Source: Aphrocallistes beatrix (taxonomy: Eukaryota; Porifera; Hexactinellida; Sceptrulophora; Aphrocallistidae). From it: 64,000 nucleotides of DNA. The notes under the pieces are model-generated. The model saw nothing but the letters and a program-made list of their open reading frames with translations. It had not been told where the DNA came from and did no database searches. Location: assembly GCA_963281255.1 (NCBI GenBank), contig OY725495.1:992001-1056000 (forward strand), in the 5' to 3' direction. The stretch's first letter is position 1; every line of letters begins with the position of its first letter. Positions 10,623 through 23,300 of this stretch are shown here, in pieces. Made by a program: the position numbers and the translations under genes.

Positions 10623-13600
10623 TGTTGCAGTCAAAGTGCGTTTTCAGCCAAAACGCGTTTTGGCTAGTCAGAACGCGTTTGGACTAGAAAGTCAGTCAAA
10701 ACGCGTTTTGACTGGTCAAAACGCGTTTGGACTGAAAATTTCAGTCAAAGTGCGTTTTCAGCCAAAACGCACTTGGACTGAATTTCCTGTTAAATTTCGT
10801 TTTATATGATGATTTAAAATCATTATTTGACTTTGATGCTATGAATCTAGTTATTGAAATATAAAATCGGATTTATTACATTTCTATCACTTGAAATTAT
10901 TTTAATTTCTTATATACTCTTATGTAACTAAGCAACGTATATGCTTTCGAGGATGCGAATTTCATTGGTTATGACATCTAATTTTTCCTGGCCTAGAAGT
11001 AATGAATACATGTAACCACAAAACCGCATACTTCGCATGCATATCAATCTATTACATTAGTAAGTATATTAGACAGATAACTTATTTTGCACCAAAGTAC
11101 ATTAATTGTATAAGTATACTTTATTTAGTCATTTTAGGCAATTCGATATTTTAAATGCATAAAGCAGTACACGATTGTTTTATTGTGCAAAACGGAACAG
11201 GTAAGTCTTAATTAATTACTTCGTTATCGAAATACCCAACCCAGATTTGCTTTACACCTTTGATAAATAATCTTTAACACTTTGAATTAAATCACTGAAT
11301 TTAAAACAATGAACAAAGTTGGAGCCGATTAACCTCAAATCCAAAGCTGTTTCAATTCTGATTCGAGTGGATTGCAACATTTCATGGCACATATTTTGAA
11401 TGGCTCTAGATCAATATTTTTACAGATGAAAGGTATTAGTATTCTTGTAACTTTATTTACGTAAAAAGCCGTTGAAATTACGCTTCAATGATATATACTA
11501 TTAATCTAGACTAAAGTTAGTTGTCAATTCGAATACTCAAACTCAAAATGTCCTACACTCAGTTGTGAAGTGGAGATGCTGTATGTACTAAATCGCATGT
11601 TTAGCATGCAACTATGTAATGTAATTGAAAGTCGCGACACATGTTCACACAAATTTAAAGGCTAGTGACGGAAGTAAAGGGTTTTAACGTTGAGCATCTT
11701 AGATGTAATTAAATAACGCACTTACACTTTTCCCGTGAACAGTGATTATTCCTATTCACATAATCACGTGTTTCTCAAAAGAAAATTAGTTGTTTTTCAT
11801 TGTTTTTGTCATCGAGCACAAGTTAATAGTAAGTAAAGAACTGCCCTATACCTATTTTATCTGTCACTATTTATTATGGCATGCTAGTTTTTTATGACAT
11901 CTCGAATTACACCTACAATTGTTGCTTCTGCATTTGCATCTATTAGTGCTGCAGCCACTTGTACAGTTGCAAGATTGCCTACGATTTCCTAAGGAAGCCC
12001 GAAATATGGCAGTTCTAAGTGAGACTTCATTGTCGGGCACATCACCTGGTAACAGAAAATGGCTATGCGTGATGTCGAATTCTGTACCGATATAGCACCG
12101 ATCTAATCTTCCTGCCGCGGTACCAATCCGATAAAAACCTTGCTCAGAACGGTGAAGAATTATACCAGGGAGATTAGATGGATCGAAAGGTGATCTTTTA
12201 TCCACTTCTGGAATTGTTTAGAGGATGTTATCTCCAACATCAAAGATTCGAACTTTTTTCACTGATTGTGAGACCATCCGATCGATTTGTCTGGATTGGC
12301 CACGTTTTGACGCCTTTCTGTTGATCTGCATTGTAGATTCCCTCTTATTTAGCCAACAGCTATTGCAGTAGACAGGTGATCCAAACCCCTCAGTTCCTTC
12401 TACTGCATGGCCACAAATCACATGTACAGGTTTGCTACAGTCGGGACATGAGTGTGCTCTACTGCAGGCTCGATTACAAACTGTACAGTGAGGCTCCAGC
12501 GGATCAGAATCAGGCTTGTTTAGAAGATCTAAAGGTATTGATATGGGGTATGAAGGTGTTGTCAATTGAGGAGGTATGGATAATTCTGTTTGTAAATAGG
12601 TTGACGACGAAGGAAAATGAGAGGTGTTGACAGTATCTTGAAATTGTGCATAGTTAACAAGAGAACCGGATGAGTTTAAATCTCTATGTACAGCTGGGTG
12701 AAAATAATCGGTATCCGTCAGAGTAGAATGTATAGGAGAATCTTCAGATTCATCATCTATCATTGATGGAGAGGAAGTAATTGGGGGCATTATAGTAGCA
12801 ATAGAATGTTCTGGTTGATCACCTTCATCCAGATTTAGGAAATGTTGTCTTTCCATGTCATTTGCATGTTGAAGAAATCTAAAATATTATTTAATAAAAT
12901 AAAGATTTCACAGGATATGCGTTTTCTATGCTAATAATCCAATTTTTTAAATTCTAGATTAATAAACAAATTTACTATTTTTAGATGAGATATCTAATTA
13001 AATGTGAAAATTATCAGTCACACTAATTTGTCCGTATCGAGTCTAAAAATTAATAACGTATGCTGAATATACTCTAGTAAATTAGTTATTTCAAGGTCAG
13101 ACTACGACAGAGATTATTACTATACATATAATACTTACGTGGTCATGTCTTCTTCCGTTGTTACATCTGCAGCAATCTCGTCTGGAATCCCCAACCCTTC
13201 CATACCCTTCACAGGTTCTCTGCCAAATAATATACGGTAAGGACTGTTCCCTTCAAGAGTTGAATGGGGACTGGTATTAATAGAATGTTGCACTATAGGA
13301 ATATATTTCACCCAGCATGGATCTTGTGACTTCCTCATCAAAGAACCAAGTACATGCTTCACCTCCCGGTTCACTCTCTCTACAGACCCCTGTGATTGGG
13401 GATGTCTGGGCTTGCCGTGGATGATTTTGCAATCAGGCCAAATATCTCTGATCATAGCAGCCAGGTTCACGTTTTTAAATTCTTTGCCATTATCGCTCTG
13501 GAGAATGTGCGGTGAGCCGATCAAACAGAAAATATCGAATAGAGTTTTCGACACCTCTTCAGCAGATTTAGATGTGAGCGGGCGAAGTACTACGAACTTG

Positions 13601-14597
13601 GTGTGGTGATCTTGATACACCAAGAGAAATGAATATGGATTGTTGACTTCATCAGTGTTCTGGAAGTCGATCAAATCCACCTGATCCCTAGATGCGAAAT
13701 CAGGACTTCGAATCGGCCTAACAACAGTGCTTTTCAGAGATTTTTTGCTTTTCTTAAGCTGACACTCCTGACACAGTTTCACAAACGCTTGCACTGTTGA
13801 TTTAGAAAAGCCGAAGTAACGCTTTTTCAGCTCGATCAAGAGGCGATCTCTCCCTAAATGCTTGCCCCCTTCGCAATGCACTTGGTGAAATACATCAAAC
13901 AACTCTTCTTTAGCCAGCACTCGACGTATATCGGAAGTATCAGCAGAAGCTGTATAGAGAAGCTTACAGGATTGGGTTGTTCTGACGGTATATTTTCTCC
14001 TAATCCTGTAATATCGCTGCCGAGCTCCACCTGGAATAATTGGACAGGGGGCAGAATGGACTGCAATAATCTCTGCTATCTCCTCTGCTGAGAGCAGAGC
14101 ACTATTGACTGCGTGATCAGAATCGAGAAATTCTGTGAATTGTTGTTTATGCATTTCGATGTACTTGCAATTGAAATTTTATCATTGTCATTAAATTTAT
14201 ACGGATGCCCTGTAAATCATACAACAACGATTGGCGCGAAATGCTTATTTTCAGCTGTTCAAATCTACCTATTTTAATATTCACTGATAGACTGAATGTT
14301 CTGGGACCACACATTTAGAAACAAGTATTACTTAACGAATGCTAATTTTGGCTTTGGGATGATGATCCAACAAACATCAATATTCTACCAGGTGTTTTAA
14401 TTATTTTTCAATAATGTCATGCCAACTCTCACAAGAGATGAATGTGAAGTTAAAACAAGAAAACATAAATCTTTTGATCACAACAGCTATTCACTATCAA
14501 ATAAATAGTCCAAACGCGTTTTGACTGACTTTCTAGTCCAAACGCGTTCTGACTAGCCAAAACGCGTTTTGGCTGAAAACGCACTTTGACTGCAACA
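10623..14597 (-). mobile_element. Complete Ginger-type DNA transposon
   Basis: About 4.0 kb. The termini are TGTTGCAGTCAAAGTGCGTT at 10623 and its inverse ending at 14597. The inverted repeats extend about 85 bp and are almost identical. TGTTG fits the TGTNR consensus of Ginger ends, and the 4-bp target duplication is GTTG (10619-10622 and 14598-14601). It encodes one integrase-like transposase on the minus strand. The stretches 10800-11866 and 14155-14510 have no other recognisable content. Confidence 0.93.
11867..14154 (-). pseudogene. Ginger transposase (integrase-like), one intron, one nonsense codon
   Basis: Exon 1 is 14154-13139 and starts MHKQQFTEFLDSD. It ends at a GTAAGT donor; exon 2 starts at 12878 after TTTTAG, and the frame joins cleanly (phase 2). 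Exon 1 has an HHCC zinc-binding domain (VHCEGGKHLG ... CQEC) and a retroviral-type core with the triad in QVDLIDFQ, LQSDNGKEF and SQGSVERVN. Exon 2 encodes a disordered Ser/Thr-rich stretch, a cysteine-rich finger (CTVC...CPDC...HVICGH...CNSC) and a C-terminal CXC cluster (SCNCTSGCSTNRCKCRSNNC...). A single in-frame TAA at 12218-12220 separates the finger from the CXC tail; the frame before and after it is the same. It resembles KRBA2/Ginger-type proteins. Probably inactive, unless the short form works or the stop is read through. Confidence 0.88.
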
Positions 14598-14916
14598 GTT
14601 GCATCATATGTGAGACGTGTTAGTATACAGATTCTATTAAAATTTCAGCCTTCTATCTCCTATAATGGCTGAGTTGTGCCCGAATAACTGTGTTGCTTAA
14701 CTTTTAAAAATGTGACAATGACGTCATAATTCCATGATGAGTCGACATTTTGCTCTGAGCTCAGAACTTACTGGAGCCATAACCAAAATACTCCCACATG
14801 CCAAAAATCAGCTTTCTACGCCCGGCAGTTTCTTCAATCAATTCGTTACAGATATATATTATATATATATATATACACACATACATATAGATTAATCGAG
14901 TTTTAATAGTAAGGAT

Positions 14917-15490
14917 AGATGTGAATAATCATATTAATCTTGCTCGTAATAATTATTGTGTAATATAACTCTACTCCATATTAATAGTTACAAGTCTAAT
15001 CTCGTTGTTATTGGTTGTGGCTCGTATCAATGGAATGAATATTTCAATAATAAACTTTTAAACTCTCTCATAATCTCACACTCGCTTTTGGTAATTAGTG
15101 TTATACTTGAAACAATATTATTTGGATTGCATTACATAGTGTAAACTAAATAAGTAATTTTAAAATAAAGATTGTAAAAGAATCGTACGTCATAGAAAAA
15201 TCTGCAACTGCTAAGGTGTTAAGATAGTCTTCTCTTCCTTAAGCGTCAAAAAAATGGTAGGGTTTCATTCATGGATTCTGAGTTCACACCCTATCTGTGG
15301 GTATCGGTCACTTCGTACCCAACACTCTTTCGTACCTTAATTATGACAACTTCGTACCCAATACAGTTTATTGCTGCGAAGCCAATCCTGAGTAGAATTT
15401 TCGGTATGGCCTTGAGCTCTATCTTGTTGGAAGACGAAGGACCTCCCATTTAATATTGTTGCCCTAGGTTCTTCACAACCGGCTGTAAAA
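14917..15490. other. No gene; short CTTCGTACCCAA repeats
   Basis: No gene-like frame. Two or three copies of ACTTCGTACCCAA(C/T)AC occur at 15310-15370. They resemble the inverse of the GGTACGAAATTGTGTTA repeats at 16610-16660, so they may be remains of one small element family. Confidence 0.4.
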
Positions 15491-16010
15491 TCAACCCATG
15501 GTAAGTGGGAGCGTTGATTTTAACCCCATTGGGGACAAAAACCCGATATGTCCGTCCACTAGTGGATATTCCAGGTCACTGATCACTGAGAGAGGCTTTT
15601 GCAACCTAGGGACATATCTGAGCATTTCTTTATTGCTATATGTCTTGAGTGATGTTATTCTGTCATTTTGACTATTAGAAAACTCGTGGATTGTGAAAAT
15701 TTTCTCATCTGATAGCAGAATATTTACCAGACCACAAGTAGCGTGCCGGCCAAGTTCTCCCTCACTTATCAGTAATCTCTTCTCTTCAACCTGCTCACTA
15801 AGGAAATGAAACTTCTTTCTTTTGTAACCTCGCATCCCTAAACAGATTTTCACAACTTTGCAGATTAAAAAATCGGAAACTTTGAGTTCTAGAGTCATTT
15901 TTCTCTGCGAACACCGGGGATTTCGACGAATCCGTTCCCACACAGCCTTCTAGAGTTTAAGAACCCTTATTGACGGAGGACGACCACTTCTTGCCCTGTC
16001 CGCAGCTCCT
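15491..16010 (-). pseudogene. Tc1/IS630-like transposase fragment (family X, copy 1)
   Basis: Minus-strand translation shows an N-terminal DNA-binding half with an SGRP-like motif (near 15980), VWERIRRNPRCSQRKM, and the first catalytic Asp in NILLSDEKIFTIHEFSNSQN plus DR. The same family is seen at 30645-31035 (LFSDEKVFTVEESHNSQNDR) and 36534-36740. The C-terminal catalytic half is absent. Inactive. Confidence 0.7.
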
Positions 16011-16506
16011 ACAGTATCCTTCCCACTTTTGCCTGGATTCAGGAAACTTCAACAATTTCATTATTTCTGTATGTGTCCCCCCGGTTTTGAATAATTCAAT
16101 AATTCCACACCTCTCTTGCCCAATTGGGAATAAAATTTCAGAATCTGGTTATTTTGTGTCATTAAGTTAGAAGTTTACAGTAAAGTGTCATTATAACATA
16201 AAAATAGCTTGTACTCGTATAATAACTAATATACTGGTTATGCTTGGATTGGTGGTAGTCTAAATTGGGGACAGAACTTAAATCGCACCCTGTATACTCA
16301 AACAATGGTTTCATAAACAAGCATAAGAAGGACACTTTTTTGTGATTAAATAAACAAATAACTAATACAATATTAACACCTATGATTATGGAATTAAAAC
16401 AACTGACCACTGCATTATTAACACTTATTATTATATAAAAACAACAACTCACCACTAGACAAAACAAATATCCATCACAAAGCTACCTTGGTGACATTTA
16501 GAACTA
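16011..16506. other. No recognisable feature
   Basis: AT-rich sequence with an (ATTAAC)-rich patch near 16370-16440; no coding or repeat identity. Confidence 0.4.
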
Positions 16507-16589
16507 CAGTAGAACCTCGTTAAGACAAACACCACAGTATGCAATAACCTGGCTACTCCACTAGTATTACTAGTAACGAGATTCCACTG
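16507..16589. mobile_element. Short pogo-type MITE (CAGTAGAACCTCGTTAAG)
   Basis: Starts CAGTAGAACCTCGTTAAGAC and ends AGTAACGAGATTCCACTG, flanked by TA on both sides. 83 bp; no coding capacity. Confidence 0.7.
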
Positions 16590-16786
16590 TATATGTTAAC
16601 TTTCAGTACGAAATTGTATTAGGTACGAAATTGTGTTAGGTACGAAATTGTGTTAGGTATGAATGCTTATTCGGCATAGGCCATATGAATCGTGCATATG
16701 TTATGTTAAAATTAACTATAGACTTGCAATGAGAATTAGCTTGAATATGGATGGACATTATGTATTTTATTTAGATTTATTTAGTA

Positions 16787-17001
16787 CAGTCGAAACCGTT
16801 TTTTTCTTACACCGGGTTATCCTACTATCGGTTTATTTTTGCTAATTTTCCCTGCAGATATTAATTAATTCGTTTTTATAACTAATTTTCATCGGTTTTT
16901 CTTACATCGGCTTATTCTTACTATCGATTTATCCTTACTATCGGTTTATTCTTACTATATTGATCTGAAAAGAAATAGTAAGAAAAAAACAGTTTCGACT
17001 G
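16787..17001. mobile_element. Pogo-type MITE (CAGTCGAAACCGTTTTTTTC)
   Basis: The TIR CAGTCGAAACCGTTTTTTTC is matched by GAAAAAAACAGTTTCGACTG in inverse at the right end, with TA duplications on both sides. Internal repeats of ATCGGTTTATTCTTACT resemble the end motif. A decayed relative appears at about 7608-7765. Confidence 0.85.
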
Positions 17002-17371
17002 TATTTAGTTGGTCACCCTACTTCATAGCGTATAGTAGTGCAGTGGGCAACAAACATTTATGCATTGTTTTTATTGTTTTCATTGTTTTATTGCTAAGTT
17101 GACTAATTCATGAATTATCAATGAATTACTCAAAATTTGAAACTAAAATAATGAAAAAAATATTTGATATTTCGCTTAGGGACTGAGCAATGTTAGAGGT
17201 CTATAACATGAGCAACATTTTAACCACTTTTGGGCATATAATCTGCACTAATGTTTGAGATTTTGAATAATTCATAATTCTTCATCATCTTTTAATGAAT
17301 TAGTCAACTTAGTTTTATTGTTATATTGTTTTCATTGTTTTTATTGTTGTATTGTTTCTAATCTCTCATAG

Positions 17372-20300
17372 AATGAAATAAGAGATGATTTAAAATCGCT
17401 TGGAGCAGAAATAGTCGATTCAGTTTCTCCTCAAACGTCAATCATAATCAGTAATGAGAAAGAACTCACTAAGAAATCTACTAATATCAAGGTTGCTGAG
17501 AAGCATAGCATTCCAGTGGTTTCAATTGATTTCATTGAAGATGCTAAAAAGGGGGATGCAGTGACCAAAGTTATTTCACAAAAAATATCAGATTGGGGTG
17601 CTATAGTAAGTTTTTATAATGTCTATGTATTCATCAAGGTATTTATTAAATATATGGCTAATCTTGTTGACGCATTGATTGTTTCTTTGTTTAAACAAGT
17701 AAGTGCATTTTCTGATACAGTGGGGCAGAGAATCGTTTTTCAAGTGGATAGCTTTTCCGACCCATTAACAATTTAAGAATAGGTTGAATTATTGGCAATT
17801 TATCTGACCTGAAAAATGGTGCGGCCCAAGTAAATTAATACCGGCTGGCCTTCTTAGCCGGTATTAATTTACTTGGGCCGCACCATTTTTCAATGCAAAG
17901 TCATGAAAGGGCTTAAGTCAAACCAGACTTATCCCCTTTTTCGAAAAAAAAGTCTTAAATCCGTACTTAAGCCCTCGAAAATGGAGAAAGTGCTAAATCC
18001 CTGTTGATATCCGCAGACTAAACCCTACGTTGCAAATATTTGGTTGGAGGCATCATCTACTTCCTCCTCAATATCATATGAGGACCTTAGAGTTATTTTC
18101 GTGAATTCTTGTGCATTGACAGTAAGAATGATGAAGATGTTCGCTATCTGGTAACACTACTTGTTAGAGTGTTTCAAAAAATTCAAAAGTTTGAATCTTT
18201 AGATGATTACCCTTCAAATAGTTTATTTTGATCATCAAATGTTCACCATAAAAAATTCAAGCAATTTGGAGATGATTTATTATCAAATTTCAATATAGTA
18301 AAGTCACACTTATATACAGTAGGCTATGTAACTGCTAAATAGTGAAGGTAGATAAGCAAATAAGGATGTATTTAAGGGATCTAGGACATTTCCGCCCCAT
18401 TAATTGTGATTGTATACAGTGTTTGGTAGTTTACGATAAAAACCTTACATGAGTTGCACTTGCATCTCTCTCACTCCTAGAGACACTTACTCCCCCCCGC
18501 CCATGGGCGTAGCGGAGAACCATTTTTTTTGGGGGGGAGGTATATATATTTTGGGGGCACAATAATTGAATATCCAATATTTTAGGGGGCCTTCATATAT
18601 TTGGGGGGGGGCTGAACCCCCAGGCCCCGCCCCCCTTCTATCCTCAAATACAAGTATGTCGAATAAAAACCTTAACTCTCTCTCCAAGAAACACCTAATA
18701 AAAAAGTTGGAAGGAAATGTTTGAAAGAAGAAGCCTCACCTATTAATTAATTAAGTATCCGGTTCCCGAATTTGAGATATACCGCAGGAAAATACCGCAG
18801 CTGAAGGCATAGGACGGTATGTGCCCGAGCCATGCAGGCCGCAATCGAAAATATTGTGCCGCTTTTATTTTGTTTAGAGTGTTCAGATTAACGAGGGACC
18901 AGGGTTGTTTGATTTTAATCATATAATAAAGTAATGTAGCCTCTCGCTAATACAAACAAGGTTTGATTCCCCAGCCTGTACGAATGCATGCAATTAACTT
19001 CAGGTAATACGAATTCCGGATTATACGTACAAGTTTTGAAGATTCCCTGATTCTTATTAACGAGACTCGACTCTATCGAATTATAATGATCACACATTTT
19101 ATTGTGAACAATGTTCATCAATGGCTTTCTTAATATCAAAAATTAAATTATTCAGCTATGGCATCAAGCGCAGGAGTTGAGCGGATGTTTTCAACATTTG
19201 GCTATGTACATTCCAACATAAGGAATAGACTTGGAGTCGATAAGGCGGCCAAGATTGTTTTTATCTACAGAATGCTCAATCTATCTAAATAAAACTTCGT
19301 ACTAAATTTCTCTTCTACATTTTCCTATTGCAATTAATCATAACATGAATTCAGGCAAAATTAAATGGATAATATAGTATTAAACGAATCTCAATATTGT
19401 GGATTTATTAGCAAAATAATAACAAAATGTGAAATGGATTACAAAAAGCAATAAAAATAAAACAAATCTGATGTAAAATCAAAAAAATCCGATTTAAATC
19501 AAAGAAATCATGATTTTTATCAACCCTGCCGGAGGGTTCGGATAAGCGAGGTTGTACTGTACTAATGTATATAAATGCTATGGTACAATATATCCTACGT
19601 GTTATTGTATATTATCCTCTATAGTCACAAACGATTGGGAAATCTAGTATTATCAAAAGTTCTAAGGCGACTAGGTCAGTTGCGAAATCAGTCCCTAAGC
19701 TAACTAAGATGAAATTGAAAGGTGGTGGAGCGGTTGACCCAGATTCCGGACATGAGCATGACTGTCATATTTACAAAGGAGATGTCTTGTACAATGCTAC
19801 TCTAGGTTTAGTCGATCTGACTAGGGGATTCAATTCTTACTATAAACTCCAAATGCTGGAACATGACTCGAAGAGCAGGTATAGCGATATTATTGTATTT
19901 ACTTGTACTATTAGTAACTCAGTAACTCTTATAGGCGAGTATGTAACACGTAAATATCTCATTATTATTTTTTACATTGTAGTTGTAATGTAGTACCCTA
20001 TTTCAGTCAAGGTCGCTTATTAGGAACCCGCTTAGTATGAACATTCGTTTATTATGAACTAACCTTCTGGTCCCAATTTCATTATTCACATAGGATTTGT
20101 ATTGAATCAAGTCTGCTTAATATGAAATACTTCTATTATGAACATTTGGTCCCCTGGTGGTTTATAATAAGCGACCCTGACTGTAACTATTTTTGTCAGG
20201 AATCGACCTATTCTACTCTATAATAGTCAGTTATTGTTGTGGCATTTTTATTTTTCACATTGTTATTTTATCCATCTATAGATATTACATATTTCGCGCT

Positions 20301-23300
20301 TGGGGCCGAGTAGGAACGAGTGTGGGAGGAAACAAGTTAGACACCTACCACTCAACTCATAATGCAATTTCTGAGTTCTCAGAGCTTTATTATCAGAAGA
20401 CTGGTTAGTTCAGCGCAGTTTTAGTATAATTCCTATGTACTATATATACTTGTACAAGTAGCATAAATGCACTGTATAAGATCAGGATTTCATATTCCAA
20501 TTAGTCGATGCAATTTAACATCACTGATTTAATTAGTAAAAAAGGTCCTGATTGAACAATTGATATCAATTTTTTGTTTCGGTCATTCTAAAGTTTTTGT
20601 TCGTAAAAGTCTACTCATTAATCAACTTCAATTGCATGTGTATCAAAAATAATTTCACATCTATGATTAGATGTGTTAATATGTGTACTATGTGCTAGGA
20701 AACACATGGGGTACTAAGTTCTCCAAGATTCCTGGTAAATTCTACCCGCTAGAAATAGATTACGGAGAAGAAGAATTACCCAATCTATCTCAAGTTGGAT
20801 CTAAATCAAAACTAGAACCTGCTATTCAAGAAATCATCAGGATGATTTTTGATATAGATGCTATGAAGCAGTCTCTTTTGGAAATGGAGGTATATTTTAT
20901 ATAAATGTTCCGTGAATAGTCGAGCATTGCTTTTAAGACAGTGGCTTGAGTGCCATTGCCAGGATCTAGCTACTGCCTACTTTTAAAGTCCCTAATCATT
21001 TTAGAAAACCGACAAAACGGACAATATTTGGGTCATTTTTATATGGCATTTTTTTGTTCGGTAAAGATCGTAGTGTTTGTGTATTAGACATTGTTAGGTT
21101 ACGTATTTGTGGTTTTATTGTTTACACGCTGACTCATGTTTAAGATCAGTCAGTGTTAAATATCAAAAACGGGAAATTACTGATTTGGCATTGTTTTTAA
21201 CCAAGCACGGATAATACAAGACAAGCATCGTAGAACTACCGATACTCTACACTTAACATTTAATTTAGGAGTTTAGTATACATACGCAATCGAGATATAA
21301 TAATCATTAATTATATTATTAGGGCATTGTCAAATATATGTCGGTGCCTATTATTTAACTCTAGCCTGGCCACTGATGAAATAAGCAGCGTTAGCATTCC
21401 AAACACTTAGGATGTCTTATTTTTTTCTTTAGATCGATCTGAATAAGATGCCACTTGGAAAATTATCGAAGAACCAGATAAAAGAAGCCTATTTAGTCTT
21501 GAAGGAATTAGAATTAATGGTTCAATCAGGATCAGATGTCACTACTCATAAAGGCAAATATTTGGATTTCTCGAACAAATTCTTTACTCTGATTCCACAC
21601 GACTATGGATTTGAAACTCCTCCTATCCTCTCTACTGCAGAAATAATTAAGGTAGTCACTATTTAATGGGATAAAAGAGCTATATAGTGTACAGGTGTCA
21701 AAGGTTCTGCAACAATCAATTGCAACAATCAATATTTTCAAAGTACAGTAGAACTCGGTTAGTACGTACTCGGGATAAGACGTACTTCGGCTTAGTACGT
21801 ACTCATTTCTCTGAACCAAAATTCATTTATTATATAGATTCCTATGTACTATCAACTCGGTTAGTACGTACTTACGGATAGTACGTACTTTTTTCCGCTT
21901 CCCGGAGGGGTACGTACTAACCGAGTTCTACTGTATAGCCAATGTTAGCCATAAATGTACCTGGGATATGAGAGTTTTTCATTGAAATAAAACTTCTTTT
22001 CTAGACAACGAAATATATGATCCATCATTTCAAATTAATTGAGGAATAGAGGCTATTGGAATTCTAAATAATTAAGATAATCCTCTTTATTTTGAGTAAA
22101 GAGGTATCGGTTGTTCGATCTATTTATCTATGTATAATATATTATCTAAATTTGTTACAGTACTTTGAGGCACCCTGTATTTTGTATTATCTTCTCAAAT
22201 TGAGAGAGCAATGCAATGTCAGCACAATAACTTGTTTTCATCATGATATATGATCCGAAACATGTGGAGTATCATAACATACGTATATCATATATTTAAT
22301 TAAGTCATCAAGCTCAACGGCGGATTTTTTGCATTTTATTCTAAGTGAATATTTCAAAATATACACTACAGTACACCCTCGCTAATCCGAACATCCCTGT
22401 ACCAAAGAGAAAAACATCATTCCGATTACTGAATTTGTTCCGATTAGTGAAGTACCTATTTTTATATCCCAGAATATTGAGATATATGGTTATATTGTTT
22501 CATACATATTGCTATACATAATGTAATGCATTAATACTAGAAAAGTCATTCAAGTTCATTTGCTTTATATTGCTTATTCTCCTTTTCGCTGCCAGTTCCC
22601 TTAGTTCGTGGAGAATAGTTAGGTTAATCGGAACCCTCACTAATCGGAACCCTCGCTAATCCGAACCCTCACTAATCGAAACCTCACTAATCGAAACCCT
22701 CGCTAATCCGAACCCTCGCTAATCCGAACCCTCGCTAATCCGAACCCTCACTAATCCGAACCCTCGCTGTTCGGATTAGCGAGGGTACAAACTAGCGAGG
22801 TTCCGATTAGCGAGGGTGTACTGTATTTATTATATATCATCGATTCGATATTTTTGTAACAAAAAACAGATTTCTTAATCTATATTTCTTTTGGAAGATC
22901 AAAAAACTCTATTCGGGAGAGACATGGCTAAATAAAGGAAAACAGCACGTATTCAAAAGTGTTCACTGCATTTCCTTACACTTAGCTTAGTCATGGCTTA
23001 CTAACACTTACTAGCTTATTAATTAATAATTCACTTACTAAGTACTAGCCATGGCTTAGCCTAGTAGCTTCTTTACATCACAAATTGAACAGGGACAGCA
23101 ATAAATATTGTGAAATTTCGCCACTGTTTTAGTAAACAGTGCAATCAGTCCATCACTGTCTCCCAAGAGTTAGCGAAGTCTATTTTGCTAATTCTTTATA
23201 CAGATACGTCATTATATCACAATTCATCATATATAATAGTCAACGAATGTCTAATATAGGAACGGACCTTTCGGGTCGACAAACAAACAAGCATACAACA

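Larger units (their letters stand above)
10379..14916 (+). repeat. Repeat R copy split by the Ginger element
   Basis: The left part is 10379-10622 (GC-rich head to TGATGATAGTTG) and the right part is 14598-14916 (GTTGCATCATATGTGAGACG to the AGTAAGGAT tail). The GTTG at the junction is present on both sides of the inserted element. The unbroken sequence TGATGATAGTTGCATCATAT is seen at about 61964-61983, and a near match lies near 213-232. Confidence 0.9.

Noticed and set aside
17811..17892. Pre-microRNA
   Set aside because: The arms are nearly perfectly paired over 37 bp with almost no bulges, and no expression evidence exists; a foldback element is simpler.
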